In this document: piece after piece, positions 26,307 to 35,120 of the stretch
Layout of the letters: every line of letters starts with the position of its first letter
How positions within the stretch are numbered: position 1 is the stretch's first letter
Assembly (NCBI RefSeq): GCF_015767245.1
Contig: NZ_JADOTV010000006.1
Coordinates: 150,908 to 214,907, forward strand
Source: Aureivirga sp. CE67
Lineage (GTDB): Bacteria > Bacteroidota > Bacteroidia > Flavobacteriales > Flavobacteriaceae
Length of the DNA: 64,000 bases
Direction of reading: 5' to 3'
Made by a program: the position numbers and the translations under genes
Notes under the pieces: model-generated
Told to the model about the DNA's origin: nothing
The model's database searches: none
What the model saw: the letters and a program-made list of their open reading frames with translations, nothing else

Positions 26307-26999
26307 TTAAACTCTATCCATCATAGAAATTGTATTCAAAATACAGTGAGCAATAATAAGTGGCCAAAGATTTCTTCCAAATTTGATATAAGCAATTCCC
26401 ATGATTAAACCAATAATTGCAACCGTAATTGATCTTTCAGAAATATCATAAGAATGACGAAAACCAAAAATAAGCGCTTGAAGAATAACGGCTAATATAC
26501 TAGCAAAATGTTTTTGAGAAAAAACTTTTTCAATCCAATTAATCATAAAACCTCTGTCTAATAATTCTTCTAGGAAAGATTCAATCAACACAAGAGGAAT
26601 AATAGAAAAGAAAAGTGGCCAATTATCTTTTAAGTTTGCAAATTTAGATCCTGAATTTTCTACTGAATTATCTTCAGGAAACCAATTAAAAGTGTCGATA
26701 AGAATATTAAATATCACAAGAGAAGCTATGATGCAAATCAGAATTCCGGCTGTAATAAGAATAGTTTTCAAAAGATTTTTTGGCATTGTTAAACCTAAAT
26801 CTTTAAAAGATACTTTTCTAACTCGCATTCTCCAGATAGCAATAATAAGTGTAGAAGTTGACCAAAAAAGCCCATTCCATATAAAACTCAATTTTTCAAA
26901 ATAGATTTCTCTAATAAGAAACATTACTGAAATATAGATTATTAAATCTAGAACAAAACCATAATGAATTACAGAATTGGAACTTTGTTTTAAGGACAT
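26307..26999 (-). CDS. CPBP family intramembrane metalloprotease
   Basis: 230 aa, six or more membrane helices. The three CPBP (Abi/Rce1-like) motifs are present: ESFLEELLDRGF with the paired glutamates and arginine, FGFRHSYDI with the first His, and IIAHCILNT with the second. These form the glutamate-histidine active site inside the membrane. Bacterial members cleave or modify membrane peptides, and some handle bacteriocin self-immunity; the substrate here is unknown. Divergent from the THUMP methyltransferase. Confidence 0.88.
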   Translation of the reverse strand: MSLKQSSNSVIHYGFVLDLIIYISVMFLIREIYFEKLSFIWNGLFWSTSTLIIAIWRMRVRKVSFKDLGLTMPKNLLKTILITAGILICIIASLVIFNILIDTFNWFPEDNSVENSGSKFANLKDNWPLFFSIIPLVLIESFLEELLDRGFMINWIEKVFSQKHFASILAVILQALIFGFRHSYDISERSITVAIIGLIMGIAYIKFGRNLWPLIIAHCILNTISMMDRV

Positions 27000-27120
27000 A
27001 TCTTTTCTTTTTTTGTTAAAGCTACATATTTTTTAAAAATAATAAAGTTCTAAGTATAAAACTCTTATTCAAAAATGTAAAAAGAAAATTAAAAAATCAG
27101 AATAGAAAAGAAAAATATGG

Positions 27121-27150
27121 TTGATAAAAATGGAAATATTGTACTTTTGC
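27121..27150 (+). promoter_or_regulatory. Bacteroidetes-type promoter for the THUMP methyltransferase
   Basis: TTG (27121-27123) and TACTTTTGC (27142-27150) lie 18 bp apart, an almost ideal TTG-N18-TAnnTTTG match. The ATG is 18 bp past the -7 box, so the leader is very short. Confidence 0.75.
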
Positions 27151-27168
27151 AATATTAATTCAATATAA

Positions 27169-28335
27169 ATGGATAAGAATTTTAAGATGGTTGCTACAAC
27201 CATGCAAGGATTAGAGGAAGTATTGGCTACAGAGCTGAGAAATTTAGGAGCGCAAGATGTTAGAGTAGGAGTTAGAAATGTGTCGTTTTTTGGAGATAAA
27301 GGTTTTATGTATAAAGCAAATATTGCTTTGCGTACGGCTATCCGAATTTTAAAACCAATTAAAAGGTTTAAAGTACACGATGAAGAAGATTTATATGAAG
27401 GGCTTCAGAAAATTAAATGGGAACATTATTTAGATACTCATAATACTTTTGCGATTAATGCTGTTGTAAATTCTAAATTCTTTACATCTAATTCGCATTA
27501 TATTTCTTTAAAATCAAAAGATGCGATTGCAGATTATTTTAGACTTAAATATAGTAAACGTCCGAATATTGATGTTAAACATCCAGATTTGAGAATTCAT
27601 GTACATATTCAAAAAGATTTTTGTACAGTTTCTCTTGATTCTTCTGGAGATTCATTACATAAAAGAGGATATAGAAGTGCTACGAATATTGCACCAATTA
27701 ATGAAGTATTGGCAGCAGGTTTGGTTTTATTAGCAGGTTATAAAGGAGAAACAAATTTCATTGACCCGATGTGTGGTTCTGGTACTATTTTGATTGAAGC
27801 TGCGATGATTGCAAACAATATTCCAGCTAATATTAATAGAAAAGAATTTGGTTTTGAGAAATGGGCAGATTTTGATGAAGATTTATTTTTCATTATTCAA
27901 GATTCTCTTTTAAAGAAGATTAAAAGTTGTAGACATAAAATAATGGGATTTGATAAGGCTCCTTCTGCCGTATACAAAGCAAAAGATAATATCAAAAATG
28001 CCAATTTAGAAGAGTTTATTGGAGTACATCATGTAAACTTCTTTAATTCTACCAAAGATCTTGGAGGTCCAACGATGATGTTGTTTAATCCTCCTTATGG
28101 AGAAAGATTAAATATTGATGTAAAAGAATTCTACAAACAAATTGGAGATACTTTAAAACATCAATATCCTGATACGCAAGTTTGGTTCATTACTTCAGAC
28201 TTAGATGCGCTGAAAAATGTAGGACTTAGAACTTCAAAACGTATTGCAATTAAGAATGGAGATTTAGATTGTAGGTTTGTACGTTATGATATGTATGCTG
28301 GAAGTAAAAAAGCTAAAAAGAATAATTTCGACTAA
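27169..28335 (+). CDS. THUMP-domain class I SAM-dependent RNA methyltransferase (RlmL-like)
   Basis: 388 aa. An N-terminal THUMP RNA-binding domain (MVATTMQGLEEVLATEL through FTSNSHYISLKSKDAIADYF) is followed by a Rossmann methyltransferase domain with INEVLAAGLVLLAG, the SAM-binding FIDPMCGSGTILIEAAMIA and the catalytic motif FNPPYGERL. The same two-part arrangement makes up the N-terminal half of E. coli RlmL, which methylates guanine N2 in 23S rRNA. The RlmK half is absent, as is usual in this phylum. Exact target base is inferred. Single gene with its own promoter and terminator. Confidence 0.9.
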   Translation: MDKNFKMVATTMQGLEEVLATELRNLGAQDVRVGVRNVSFFGDKGFMYKANIALRTAIRILKPIKRFKVHDEEDLYEGLQKIKWEHYLDTHNTFAINAVVNSKFFTSNSHYISLKSKDAIADYFRLKYSKRPNIDVKHPDLRIHVHIQKDFCTVSLDSSGDSLHKRGYRSATNIAPINEVLAAGLVLLAGYKGETNFIDPMCGSGTILIEAAMIANNIPANINRKEFGFEKWADFDEDLFFIIQDSLLKKIKSCRHKIMGFDKAPSAVYKAKDNIKNANLEEFIGVHHVNFFNSTKDLGGPTMMLFNPPYGERLNIDVKEFYKQIGDTLKHQYPDTQVWFITSDLDALKNVGLRTSKRIAIKNGDLDCRFVRYDMYAGSKKAKKNNFD

Positions 28336-28364
28336 ATAGTTGATTTAAAATATTATAATTGTTT

Positions 28365-28398
28365 AAAGTGCTTGTTTTTTGAAATCAAGCACTTTTTT
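28365..28398 (+). terminator. Terminator after the THUMP methyltransferase
   Basis: AAAGTGCTTG (28365-28374) pairs with CAAGCACTTT (28386-28395), followed by a T run. Confidence 0.8.
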
Positions 28399-28444
28399 TA
28401 TAAAAAAACTTCTATTATTTTTATTTAGAATAAATAAAAATAAA

Positions 28445-28452
28445 TATTTTTG
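28445..28452 (+). promoter_or_regulatory. Probable -7 box for the Asp-rich lipoprotein
   Basis: TATTTTTG fits TAnnTTTG and is followed by C. No clear TTG is found 17-23 bp upstream. It also argues for the ATG at 28480 rather than an upstream start. Confidence 0.4.
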
Positions 28453-28479
28453 CAGCCAATTTATAAAAATATAAGAGAC

Positions 28480-29142
28480 ATGATAAAAAAATACTATTTA
28501 CTAATGTTTTCAATTTTATTATTGATTGCATCTTGTTCTAAAGCAGATTTAGATATTGTTTATGGAGAAAATGAAAACGTAAATGTTATCGATGATAAGA
28601 ATCCAAATGATTCAGATGGTGACAATTCAAATGATGGAGACGATTCAGATAATACTGATGGAAATGATAATTCGGATGGGGATGATAATGATAACACGGA
28701 CGGAGATAATACAGACAATACAGACGGAGATGACAATTCTGAAAATAGTTTAGTAGGAGTTTGGAAAGGTGTTATGAACTGTAAGCCTTGTGGAAATGGA
28801 AATGCATCTTATACTTATACTTTAGATATTTTCACGGATGAGAATAATGAAATTACAGGTACTTTACACTTAAAAGATATAGATTTTAATACAGAAACAG
28901 GATATTATAGTATTTCTGGTGCTTATGATTCGGATATGAAATTAGTGATTGATCAAACTATTTTATTAGAAGAAAATGGAGACAATGGAAGTTATTGTTT
29001 AGATAATGTTTATCATTTACAAATTTCTGATGACAAGACGGAAATGGATGGACATTGGATTAGTTCTGAAAGCTGTTCTCAGTTTTGGTTGTTTAATACG
29101 ATAGAAGACACGTTTGATATTCACATTGAAAAAGAAGATTAA
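28480..29142 (+). CDS. Lipoprotein with Asp/Asn/Gly-rich low-complexity linker
   Basis: 220 aa from the ATG at 28480. Signal with lipobox (ILLLIASC followed by SKAD). Residues about 40-90 are a tract of Asp, Asn, Gly and Ser in repeated DGDN/NTDG units, a flexible and possibly calcium-binding spacer. A C-terminal domain of about 125 residues follows, with a CKPCGNGN pair and later cysteines, and strands such as YTYTLDIFTDENNEITGTLHL that suggest a lipocalin-like barrel. Function unknown. It precedes an outer-membrane barrel gene by a single base, so the two are co-transcribed. Confidence 0.75.
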   Translation: MIKKYYLLMFSILLLIASCSKADLDIVYGENENVNVIDDKNPNDSDGDNSNDGDDSDNTDGNDNSDGDDNDNTDGDNTDNTDGDDNSENSLVGVWKGVMNCKPCGNGNASYTYTLDIFTDENNEITGTLHLKDIDFNTETGYYSISGAYDSDMKLVIDQTILLEENGDNGSYCLDNVYHLQISDDKTEMDGHWISSESCSQFWLFNTIEDTFDIHIEKED

Positions 29143-29143
29143 T

Positions 29144-29851
29144 ATGAAAATTGTAAAGAATATTTTAAGTATAATTGTATTATTAATTACTTTTTCTGGG
29201 AAAGCACAAACAGATAAATCTATTATTGTAGGTTATGATATTGGGAGTTTTAATTCAAGTATTGATCATTCTGGGGATTATTTTAAAGTAGATCAGAATA
29301 ATTTTCAATCAAAATTTAATATTGGATTTCAATTAAAAACAAAATCAAATACTATTTACTTTTTAGAGTATGGTCAGATTTACCAAAGATTTAGTGTAGA
29401 CGGAACAACTTCGGAAAGTAGATTTAAATTAGATCAGAATAAATTTATTCCTTCAACAAGAATTGGTATCGGAAAAGACATTTCTATTTTTAAAAAATCT
29501 AGAAAACAATGGTTTGTTTATTTAGGTGTCGGAATTCAAGCAGAATTTCATAGCACAGATAAATTGACTAATAGATCAGGAAGTGATAATGATTATGTTG
29601 AATTAACTACAGAATTACAAGATCCAATAGTGATTGGATTTCAGCCAGAAATAGCTTTAAAAAGTAGCATGACGAAAGAAAAATCTTATTGGAAACTAGG
29701 TGTGCGATATAATTTGCCTTTTACAGAAACTGTTTCAGAAGGTAGTTTTTCACATTATTTAGATAAAGAATTGGTCAAAAATCAAAAGTTTGATATTAGT
29801 GGAAAATATCTTTCTATTTTCTTTCAATTAGATTTTAATCTTTTTAAATAA
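29144..29851 (+). CDS. Outer-membrane beta-barrel protein (porin-like family)
   Basis: 235 aa from the ATG at 29144, one base past the stop of the lipoprotein gene. Signal peptide (ILSIIVLLITFSGKAQ), then repeated amphipathic beta strands ending in LDFNLFK, with a terminal aromatic/hydrophobic pattern fit for barrel insertion. Strands such as NTIYFLEYGQIYQRF and QWFVYLGVGIQAEFH resemble small 8-stranded barrels of the PorT/OmpA-like type. Probable partner of the Asp-rich lipoprotein. Function unknown. Confidence 0.75.
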   Translation: MKIVKNILSIIVLLITFSGKAQTDKSIIVGYDIGSFNSSIDHSGDYFKVDQNNFQSKFNIGFQLKTKSNTIYFLEYGQIYQRFSVDGTTSESRFKLDQNKFIPSTRIGIGKDISIFKKSRKQWFVYLGVGIQAEFHSTDKLTNRSGSDNDYVELTTELQDPIVIGFQPEIALKSSMTKEKSYWKLGVRYNLPFTETVSEGSFSHYLDKELVKNQKFDISGKYLSIFFQLDFNLFK

Positions 29852-29863
29852 AAAAACAAATTT

Positions 29864-29906
29864 AGAATCCTCTTAATCGTATTTTTAAAGTTAAGAGGAT
29901 TCTTTC
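29864..29906 (+). terminator. Terminator after the barrel gene
   Basis: AGAATCCTCTTAA (29864-29876) is perfectly complementary to 29891-29903, with a 14-nt loop. Confidence 0.75.
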
Positions 29907-30117
29907 ATGCTATGAAACCTTTTGAAAATCTGTGTTTATGATAACGGTTTTATTAAAAGTGTCTTTGTTTTAAAAATATATTATTTTTAAGATTAAAACG
30001 TTTTTAAAATATTCTATTTAATTTAGTTGTTAAAAAAGTATTTATATGTGATAAGTTTCTATTAGGATTTGTGAATTAATCAATATAGTTTTAACGAAAC
30101 TTTAACAATCACATAAT

Positions 30118-32169
30118 ATGAAACTAAAATTACTTTTACTCTTCGTGCTTTTTTGTACGTCATTATCTGCGCAAAAGTCCCCTCAGGCTTGTAGAGCTTC
30201 AGAAGTAAATAATAAACTATTCGAGGAAAGAACCCCTTCTTTTGTAGAACATCACAAGTTTAACGATTATTCAAGAACTTACCAAAGAAATACAAATAAT
30301 AGTACTTACATTATCCCTGTTGTTTTTCATGTTTTTGGAGATGTTCAAAGTGGAAAAACTGTTACTTATGATAAAATTGTTACGCTTGTTGAAAAATTAA
30401 ATGATGATTTTAATGGGTTAAATCCAGATTTTGATACAGTAGACGGAGCATTTTCTTCCATAAAGTCTACATTGGATATTCAGTTCAGATTAGCAACTAT
30501 AGATCCTAACGGAGGATGTACTACGGGAGTTGTTTTTCATAATGTTGAAAGTGGATTTGGAAATGGTTCAGGATATGATTCTACAATTCAACAATACGCA
30601 TGGGACAATTATAAATACATGAATGTTTATATTCAAAATGATCTTTATAATGATGGAGATTTATATAATTCAGGTGTAGCTTGGTATCCGGATACATGGA
30701 TGTCAGACAATGATTTGGCTAGAGTGGTGTATAATGGATCTTATATTCATGGAAATACAAATGCTGAATTTGCTTCAACAATGACTCATGAATTTGGACA
30801 TTGGTTAAATCTAATTCATACTTTTGAAGGAGGATGTAATGGAACGGATGAGGTTGCTGATACGCCTAGCGAAAATGGAAGTCATGATTTAGATTGTTCA
30901 CCAGGATATAATTGTAATGGAAGCTATGTAAACATTGAAAATTACATGGGATATAATGGTTCGGACGGATGTTATAAAATGTTTACAGCAGGGCAAGTTG
31001 CTAGAATGGAAGCAGCTTTAAATCATCCAGCAAGACAACCACTTTGGCAAGAATCAAATCTGATTGCCACTGGTGTTTATGAAGAACCAGGTTCTTTAGC
31101 TTTAATAACTAGTAATAAAGAAGAAGTTTATGAGGATGATTTAAATAATGGATCTTTTTCTCAAACTGTAGAGGTAAATATTATTGGAGGAAACTTTGCA
31201 AATTCAAGTGGAACTTTAACGGAAGGTACTGATTATACTGTTGATATCGCAAATGGATTAAATGTTGAGGTAACTTTAAACTCAAATTCATCTGCAACAA
31301 TTTCTATTACAGGACAAGCAGCTTATCATGATGTTTCAAATAATTCTGTTTTTTCTATTGAATTAAAAGATAATGCACTTTCAGGAGGAACTTCAAGTTT
31401 TTCTTGTAATACTCTTGCTTATGAGTTAAAATATTATGCTCCTTATGAAGTAGTTTATGTAGATATAGATGATATCGAAATTTCACCTTCTTTTGTTTGG
31501 CAATGGTTTGGTATTGAAGTAGGAGATGACAATGCTTATGGAGCTTTCTTAGATGCGAATTCAAATAGTGAATTAAAAATAGAAACTTATACAAAACCTT
31601 TAATTTGTGAAGGAAATACTTTAAATATTACTTATTTAGAAGAGGATGAACCAGTAGATGCTACAAGGAATTTTGTAGATGGAGGTGATTATCCAGATCT
31701 TCATAATCTTAGAAGTCAAAGTTATACAACTTGGGATGGAAAAGAAGGTTATGTTGGTTTTGAATACAAAATTAATGGAAGAACATGTTATGGATGGTTT
31801 AAATTAAGTGTTTCTGAAAATGGAGATTCTTATACTTTAAAAGAATATGCTTACAATACTGCACCAAATCAAACGATTTATACTGGATATAATAATTCTA
31901 ATGTTGGAATTGAAGAAAATCCGATGGCGAATTTTCATATTTACCCAAATCCAGCGAAAGAAACTTTAAATCTAACAATAGGTTCGGATTATAAAAACTT
32001 AGAATTTTACATTACAGATATGAATGGAAAAATCTTAAAGAAATTTAAAAATGTAAAAAACAATTCATATATTTCTCTGGAAATAAATGATTTAGACTCT
32101 GGATTATATAATGTCACTATAATTAAAGATGGAGGAATTATCTTTTCGGATAAATTCTTAAAGAAATAA
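30118..32169 (+). CDS. T9SS-exported M43 (pappalysin-like) zinc metalloprotease
   Basis: 683 aa. Signal peptide (LLLLFVLFCTSLSAQ), a propeptide-like stretch to about residue 60, then an M43 catalytic domain with YIIPVVFHVFGD, the zinc site HEFGHWLNLIH (H224, E225, H228, H234) and a Met-turn in NYMGYNG near residue 277. Cys-rich segments between them are typical of the family. A middle beta region (~300-590) of unknown kind precedes a C-terminal type A sorting domain (FHIYPNPAKETLNL...LDSGLYNVTI). The enzyme should be an endopeptidase exposed outside the cell. Transcribed alone, followed by a hairpin terminator. Confidence 0.92.
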   Translation: MKLKLLLLFVLFCTSLSAQKSPQACRASEVNNKLFEERTPSFVEHHKFNDYSRTYQRNTNNSTYIIPVVFHVFGDVQSGKTVTYDKIVTLVEKLNDDFNGLNPDFDTVDGAFSSIKSTLDIQFRLATIDPNGGCTTGVVFHNVESGFGNGSGYDSTIQQYAWDNYKYMNVYIQNDLYNDGDLYNSGVAWYPDTWMSDNDLARVVYNGSYIHGNTNAEFASTMTHEFGHWLNLIHTFEGGCNGTDEVADTPSENGSHDLDCSPGYNCNGSYVNIENYMGYNGSDGCYKMFTAGQVARMEAALNHPARQPLWQESNLIATGVYEEPGSLALITSNKEEVYEDDLNNGSFSQTVEVNIIGGNFANSSGTLTEGTDYTVDIANGLNVEVTLNSNSSATISITGQAAYHDVSNNSVFSIELKDNALSGGTSSFSCNTLAYELKYYAPYEVVYVDIDDIEISPSFVWQWFGIEVGDDNAYGAFLDANSNSELKIETYTKPLICEGNTLNITYLEEDEPVDATRNFVDGGDYPDLHNLRSQSYTTWDGKEGYVGFEYKINGRTCYGWFKLSVSENGDSYTLKEYAYNTAPNQTIYTGYNNSNVGIEENPMANFHIYPNPAKETLNLTIGSDYKNLEFYITDMNGKILKKFKNVKNNSYISLEINDLDSGLYNVTIIKDGGIIFSDKFLKK

Positions 32170-32206
32170 ATTTCGTATAACATTAAATTTAAATTTCTTC
32201 GTGTAT

Positions 32207-32249
32207 AGAGGCTGGTTTTACTTATTAAAGTGAACCAGTCTCTTTTTTT
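32207..32249 (+). terminator. Terminator after the M43 protease
   Basis: Near-perfect stem: AGAGGCTGGTTTTACTT (32207-32223) against 32228-32243, with a following T run. Confidence 0.75.
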
Positions 32250-32381
32250 GTAAAAGATGTATTTCTCAAATAATATTTTAGATGATAATTCGGAAATATA
32301 AGGATATTGAACAGAAGATATAATCAATTAGAATCTGATTTGGATGAAATAGGAGTTTTATTTAAGAAATAACTACTAATG
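32250..32381. other. Intergenic stretch between two terminators, possible gene remnant
   Basis: No ATG-initiated gene. A short open stretch (about 32294-32371, plus strand) encodes charged helix-like residues ending in VLFKK and a stop, but has no start codon, followed by the terminator at 32382. This would fit the tail of a decayed gene that has kept its terminator. Confidence 0.3.
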
Positions 32382-32425
32382 AAAAAGGAATTTTTATCAG
32401 TACATGATTGAAAATTCCTTTTTTT
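32382..32425 (+). terminator. Second terminator in the 32.2-32.4 kb gap
   Basis: AAAAAGGAATTTT (32382-32394) pairs with AAAATTCCTTTTT (32411-32423), then a T run. No intact gene precedes it directly. Confidence 0.65.
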
Positions 32426-32465
32426 ATTTTAAAATTGTATCGACAAAATATTTCAAAAAAAACAT

Positions 32466-33911
32466 ATGAAAAAGATAGTAGCAATTATAGTACTTCTTAC
32501 TATAGTTTCTTGTAATGAAACTACGAAAAAGAAAAAAGAATCTGTAAAAGATAAATCAGAATTAAAAATATATAATGTTTCTCAAGCACAATTAAAATTT
32601 GCAAATCAATATAAAAATGATTCAGAAGCAATAAGAAATAAAATTTTTATCGATTCTATTTTTAAGCCTTATCAATATTTTATTGAGGGTTATATGGGGA
32701 AAGAAAAAGATTTTACGGATTGGATGAATAATCAAATTATCCCAAATTTAGATCATTATAATAAGTTAGCTGAAAAAGTGAATTTGTCTAGAATAAAGAG
32801 CTCTTTTGATGAAAAAGCGAATGAAATAGCTGCTTTTACTGGTTTGATTCCAAAAGGAGATTGGTTTTTTATATATGGACCTTCTTGGGTTGATATGGGT
32901 GGGTTTTCTGATAATAAAACAATGCTTGTAGATTTGGCTCATGAACAAATGAATGATTTAAATACGATCACATCTACTTTTCCACACGAATTTAATCATC
33001 AGATTTATGGAAATACATTGAATTTTGATAAAAAAACACCAATTATAAATAGAATAATTGATGAAGGTTTTGCAGTTTATGTTTCTCATAAAATTCATGC
33101 AGGTAAAAAGTCAATAGCTGAAGAATTAAATTACACAGAAGAAGAATACAAAGTTTGTGAGCAAAATAAAGATGAGTTAATTTCTTTTATAAAGGATATT
33201 TATTTAAAAAATGATGAGAATTTGGCTGAAGATTTTGCAGATAGAGGAGTTAAATTAAATGAGAAATTTCCTGGAGCAATTGGTTATTTTATCGGTTTAA
33301 AAATTGTTGAAGAATATGTGAAATTAAATGGACCTGATTCTTGGAAAGATATATATTTTTTAAAACCAGCAGAAGTTTTGGAGAAAAGTAAAGTTTTTGA
33401 AAAAATAAAATTAAACCAGAATAAAGTTTTAAAAGGAACAATTTTAGAAAAATTAGCTGAAGAAGAATTTGTTATAAAAAATAAAGATTCTTTAGAGTTT
33501 AATCTGCCATTTAATCTACATAGTTTAGATTGTGGTGCTCCAGATTGTTATACTTCAACAGTTTTTTTTAAGATTAAAATTTCTGATTCATTAGTTTTTC
33601 CTAAAGAATTTCCTTTTTCTTTTCAAGAATCTGGATGTCACGTTAAGGATTCGACTCAAATTAAGAGTGTTTTTAGGAAGGTTGAAGAAACTAATGATTT
33701 TGTGAATTATTATTCTAAAAAAAGGAAAAGTAATTTAATCATAGGGAGAGCGGGAGAACTTTATTATATTTTGAGTTCCGATTCAAATAATGTGAAAATT
33801 CAGAATTTGGAAAAACAATTTGATCATGCTGAGCAAGAAAATTCTAAAACTGAGATTTATAAAAATTTTATTATGAATAGAAATTTCTTAATGTCAAATG
33901 CTGAAAATTAA
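32466..33911 (+). CDS. Lipoprotein metallopeptidase (DUF2268/GldB-like)
   Basis: 481 aa. Signal with lipobox (AIIVLLTIVSC followed by NETT). The central region holds FPHEFNHQIYGN, an HExxH zinc motif, with IIDEGFAVYVS about 25 residues later supplying a likely third ligand, then a SWKDIYFLKPAEVLEKS block. This order matches Zn-dependent proteases of the DUF2268 type and the related gliding lipoprotein family. A C-terminal part of about 130 residues (from ~350) contains CGAPDC and is not assigned. The protein should face the periplasm or surface on a lipid anchor. First gene of a three-gene run to 34943. Confidence 0.75.
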   Translation: MKKIVAIIVLLTIVSCNETTKKKKESVKDKSELKIYNVSQAQLKFANQYKNDSEAIRNKIFIDSIFKPYQYFIEGYMGKEKDFTDWMNNQIIPNLDHYNKLAEKVNLSRIKSSFDEKANEIAAFTGLIPKGDWFFIYGPSWVDMGGFSDNKTMLVDLAHEQMNDLNTITSTFPHEFNHQIYGNTLNFDKKTPIINRIIDEGFAVYVSHKIHAGKKSIAEELNYTEEEYKVCEQNKDELISFIKDIYLKNDENLAEDFADRGVKLNEKFPGAIGYFIGLKIVEEYVKLNGPDSWKDIYFLKPAEVLEKSKVFEKIKLNQNKVLKGTILEKLAEEEFVIKNKDSLEFNLPFNLHSLDCGAPDCYTSTVFFKIKISDSLVFPKEFPFSFQESGCHVKDSTQIKSVFRKVEETNDFVNYYSKKRKSNLIIGRAGELYYILSSDSNNVKIQNLEKQFDHAEQENSKTEIYKNFIMNRNFLMSNAEN

Positions 33912-33917
33912 ATTCAA

Positions 33918-34364
33918 ATGGAAGAAGATGAAATAAATGTTTTAACAGAGGCTCAAATAGAGATATTGAAACATATTTATATTTCTGATAATCAATTTAT
34001 AAATGAAAAAGATTTTTTAAATCAAAAAGAAGATTTAGAAATTCTTGAGGAATATGACTTTATAGAGAAAGAAGACTCAAAATATTTTTTGACAACAGAA
34101 GCATATGATTTTTTGGAATCTTCAAAACAAGATAATTTTAAACCAAAAACTACACGAAATTATTGGGTTCCGATTGTCATCTTGATTTTGATTAAAGTTA
34201 TTTTTATAACAACTAGATTAAATAATGATGTTGAAATTCCTAAAGAAGTTTTAAATAACATGAAAATTCAAGTCGAAAAATTATCCGATTCTATTATGAG
34301 AGTTCAAAATGATTCTGTATTTCGACGAAAAGAAAACGATACTATAACTAATTTTAAAAATTAA
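33918..34364 (+). CDS. Single-pass membrane protein of unknown function
   Basis: 148 aa. Residues 1-75 look like a small helical, winged-helix-like module (LTEAQIEILKHIY, FLTTEAYDFLESS) facing the cytoplasm. One membrane helix (VPIVILILIKVIFITT, about 82-98) is followed by a short hydrophilic tail with heptad-like spacing. No family recognised. It starts 6 bp after the lipoprotein peptidase gene and 18 bp before the YcxB-like gene, so they form one unit. Confidence 0.65.
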   Translation: MEEDEINVLTEAQIEILKHIYISDNQFINEKDFLNQKEDLEILEEYDFIEKEDSKYFLTTEAYDFLESSKQDNFKPKTTRNYWVPIVILILIKVIFITTRLNNDVEIPKEVLNNMKIQVEKLSDSIMRVQNDSVFRRKENDTITNFKN

Positions 34365-34382
34365 GCTAAATAAAGAATAAAA

Positions 34383-34943
34383 ATGAAATTACAATATACA
34401 TTAGAAAAAGAAGATTATGAAAATAAGACGATGTTTGAATGTGCAAACTCTGAACAGTTTAAAAAACAATTGACAGGTGTTCAATGGAGAGTGCCTGTAA
34501 TAATGGGATTATTAAGTTTGTATTATTTACTTTATCAAGAGATTTTAATTATTGCAATTATTTTTTTCATTTTAGCTGTGCTTTGGTATACTTTTTCTCC
34601 AAGATTTTTCATTAATAAGGCTAAGAAAATCAATATTAAATATTCAAAAGAAAAATATCATGAACTATTTGGTAAAGAATTTATTTTAGAGATAAAAGAT
34701 GATTCAATATCTATAGAAAATGGTTTAGAAAAAATTGAATTTGGGTTTGAGACTATTAAAAAAGCAACAAGAACTGATGAGGCAATTTTTATTCAAAACT
34801 CTTCAAATGAATTTTATATAATACCAATTAACAAGATTACTGAAGAAGAATGTAAAGATTTATTGAATGTTTTATCTGAAAAGATTCAAGATGGAATTCA
34901 TATACAATTGGGATGGAAGTTTGATAATAAATATTTGAAGTAA
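34383..34943 (+). CDS. YcxB-like domain membrane protein
   Basis: 186 aa with a two-helix membrane hairpin (residues about 37-75) flanked by cytoplasmic parts. The C-terminal segment (GKEFILEIKDDSISIENGLEKIEF...FIIPINKI-like) fits the YcxB-like domain, a conserved beta-rich C-terminal region in small membrane proteins of unknown role. Last gene of the 32466-34943 run. No terminator is obvious past the stop. Confidence 0.75.
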   Translation: MKLQYTLEKEDYENKTMFECANSEQFKKQLTGVQWRVPVIMGLLSLYYLLYQEILIIAIIFFILAVLWYTFSPRFFINKAKKINIKYSKEKYHELFGKEFILEIKDDSISIENGLEKIEFGFETIKKATRTDEAIFIQNSSNEFYIIPINKITEEECKDLLNVLSEKIQDGIHIQLGWKFDNKYLK

Positions 34944-35011
34944 AAAATCAGGCTTATCAAATTGGTATATTTTATTTCTAAAAAGGTATTTACGAGAAAA
35001 AATGAATCAAA

Positions 35012-35019
35012 TACTTTTG
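35012..35019 (+). promoter_or_regulatory. Probable -7 box for the AraC-type regulator
   Basis: TACTTTTG followed by C, a perfect TAnnTTTG. The -33 region is weak (TTTA near 34989). Transcription would start near 35026, leaving a leader of about 95 nt. Confidence 0.5.
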
Positions 35020-35120
35020 CTCAAATATTAAATGAAAGTCTAAGATTTTGCTAACATAGTAATTTATAATTGGAATTCGTTTTGAAAAGAATTAACTTCT
35101 TTAAATATTAAAATTGGAAG

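Noticed and set aside
32007..32327. Minus-strand ORF of 106 codons
   Set aside because: It runs over the T9SS tag and terminator of the M43 protease gene and has no recognisable domain.
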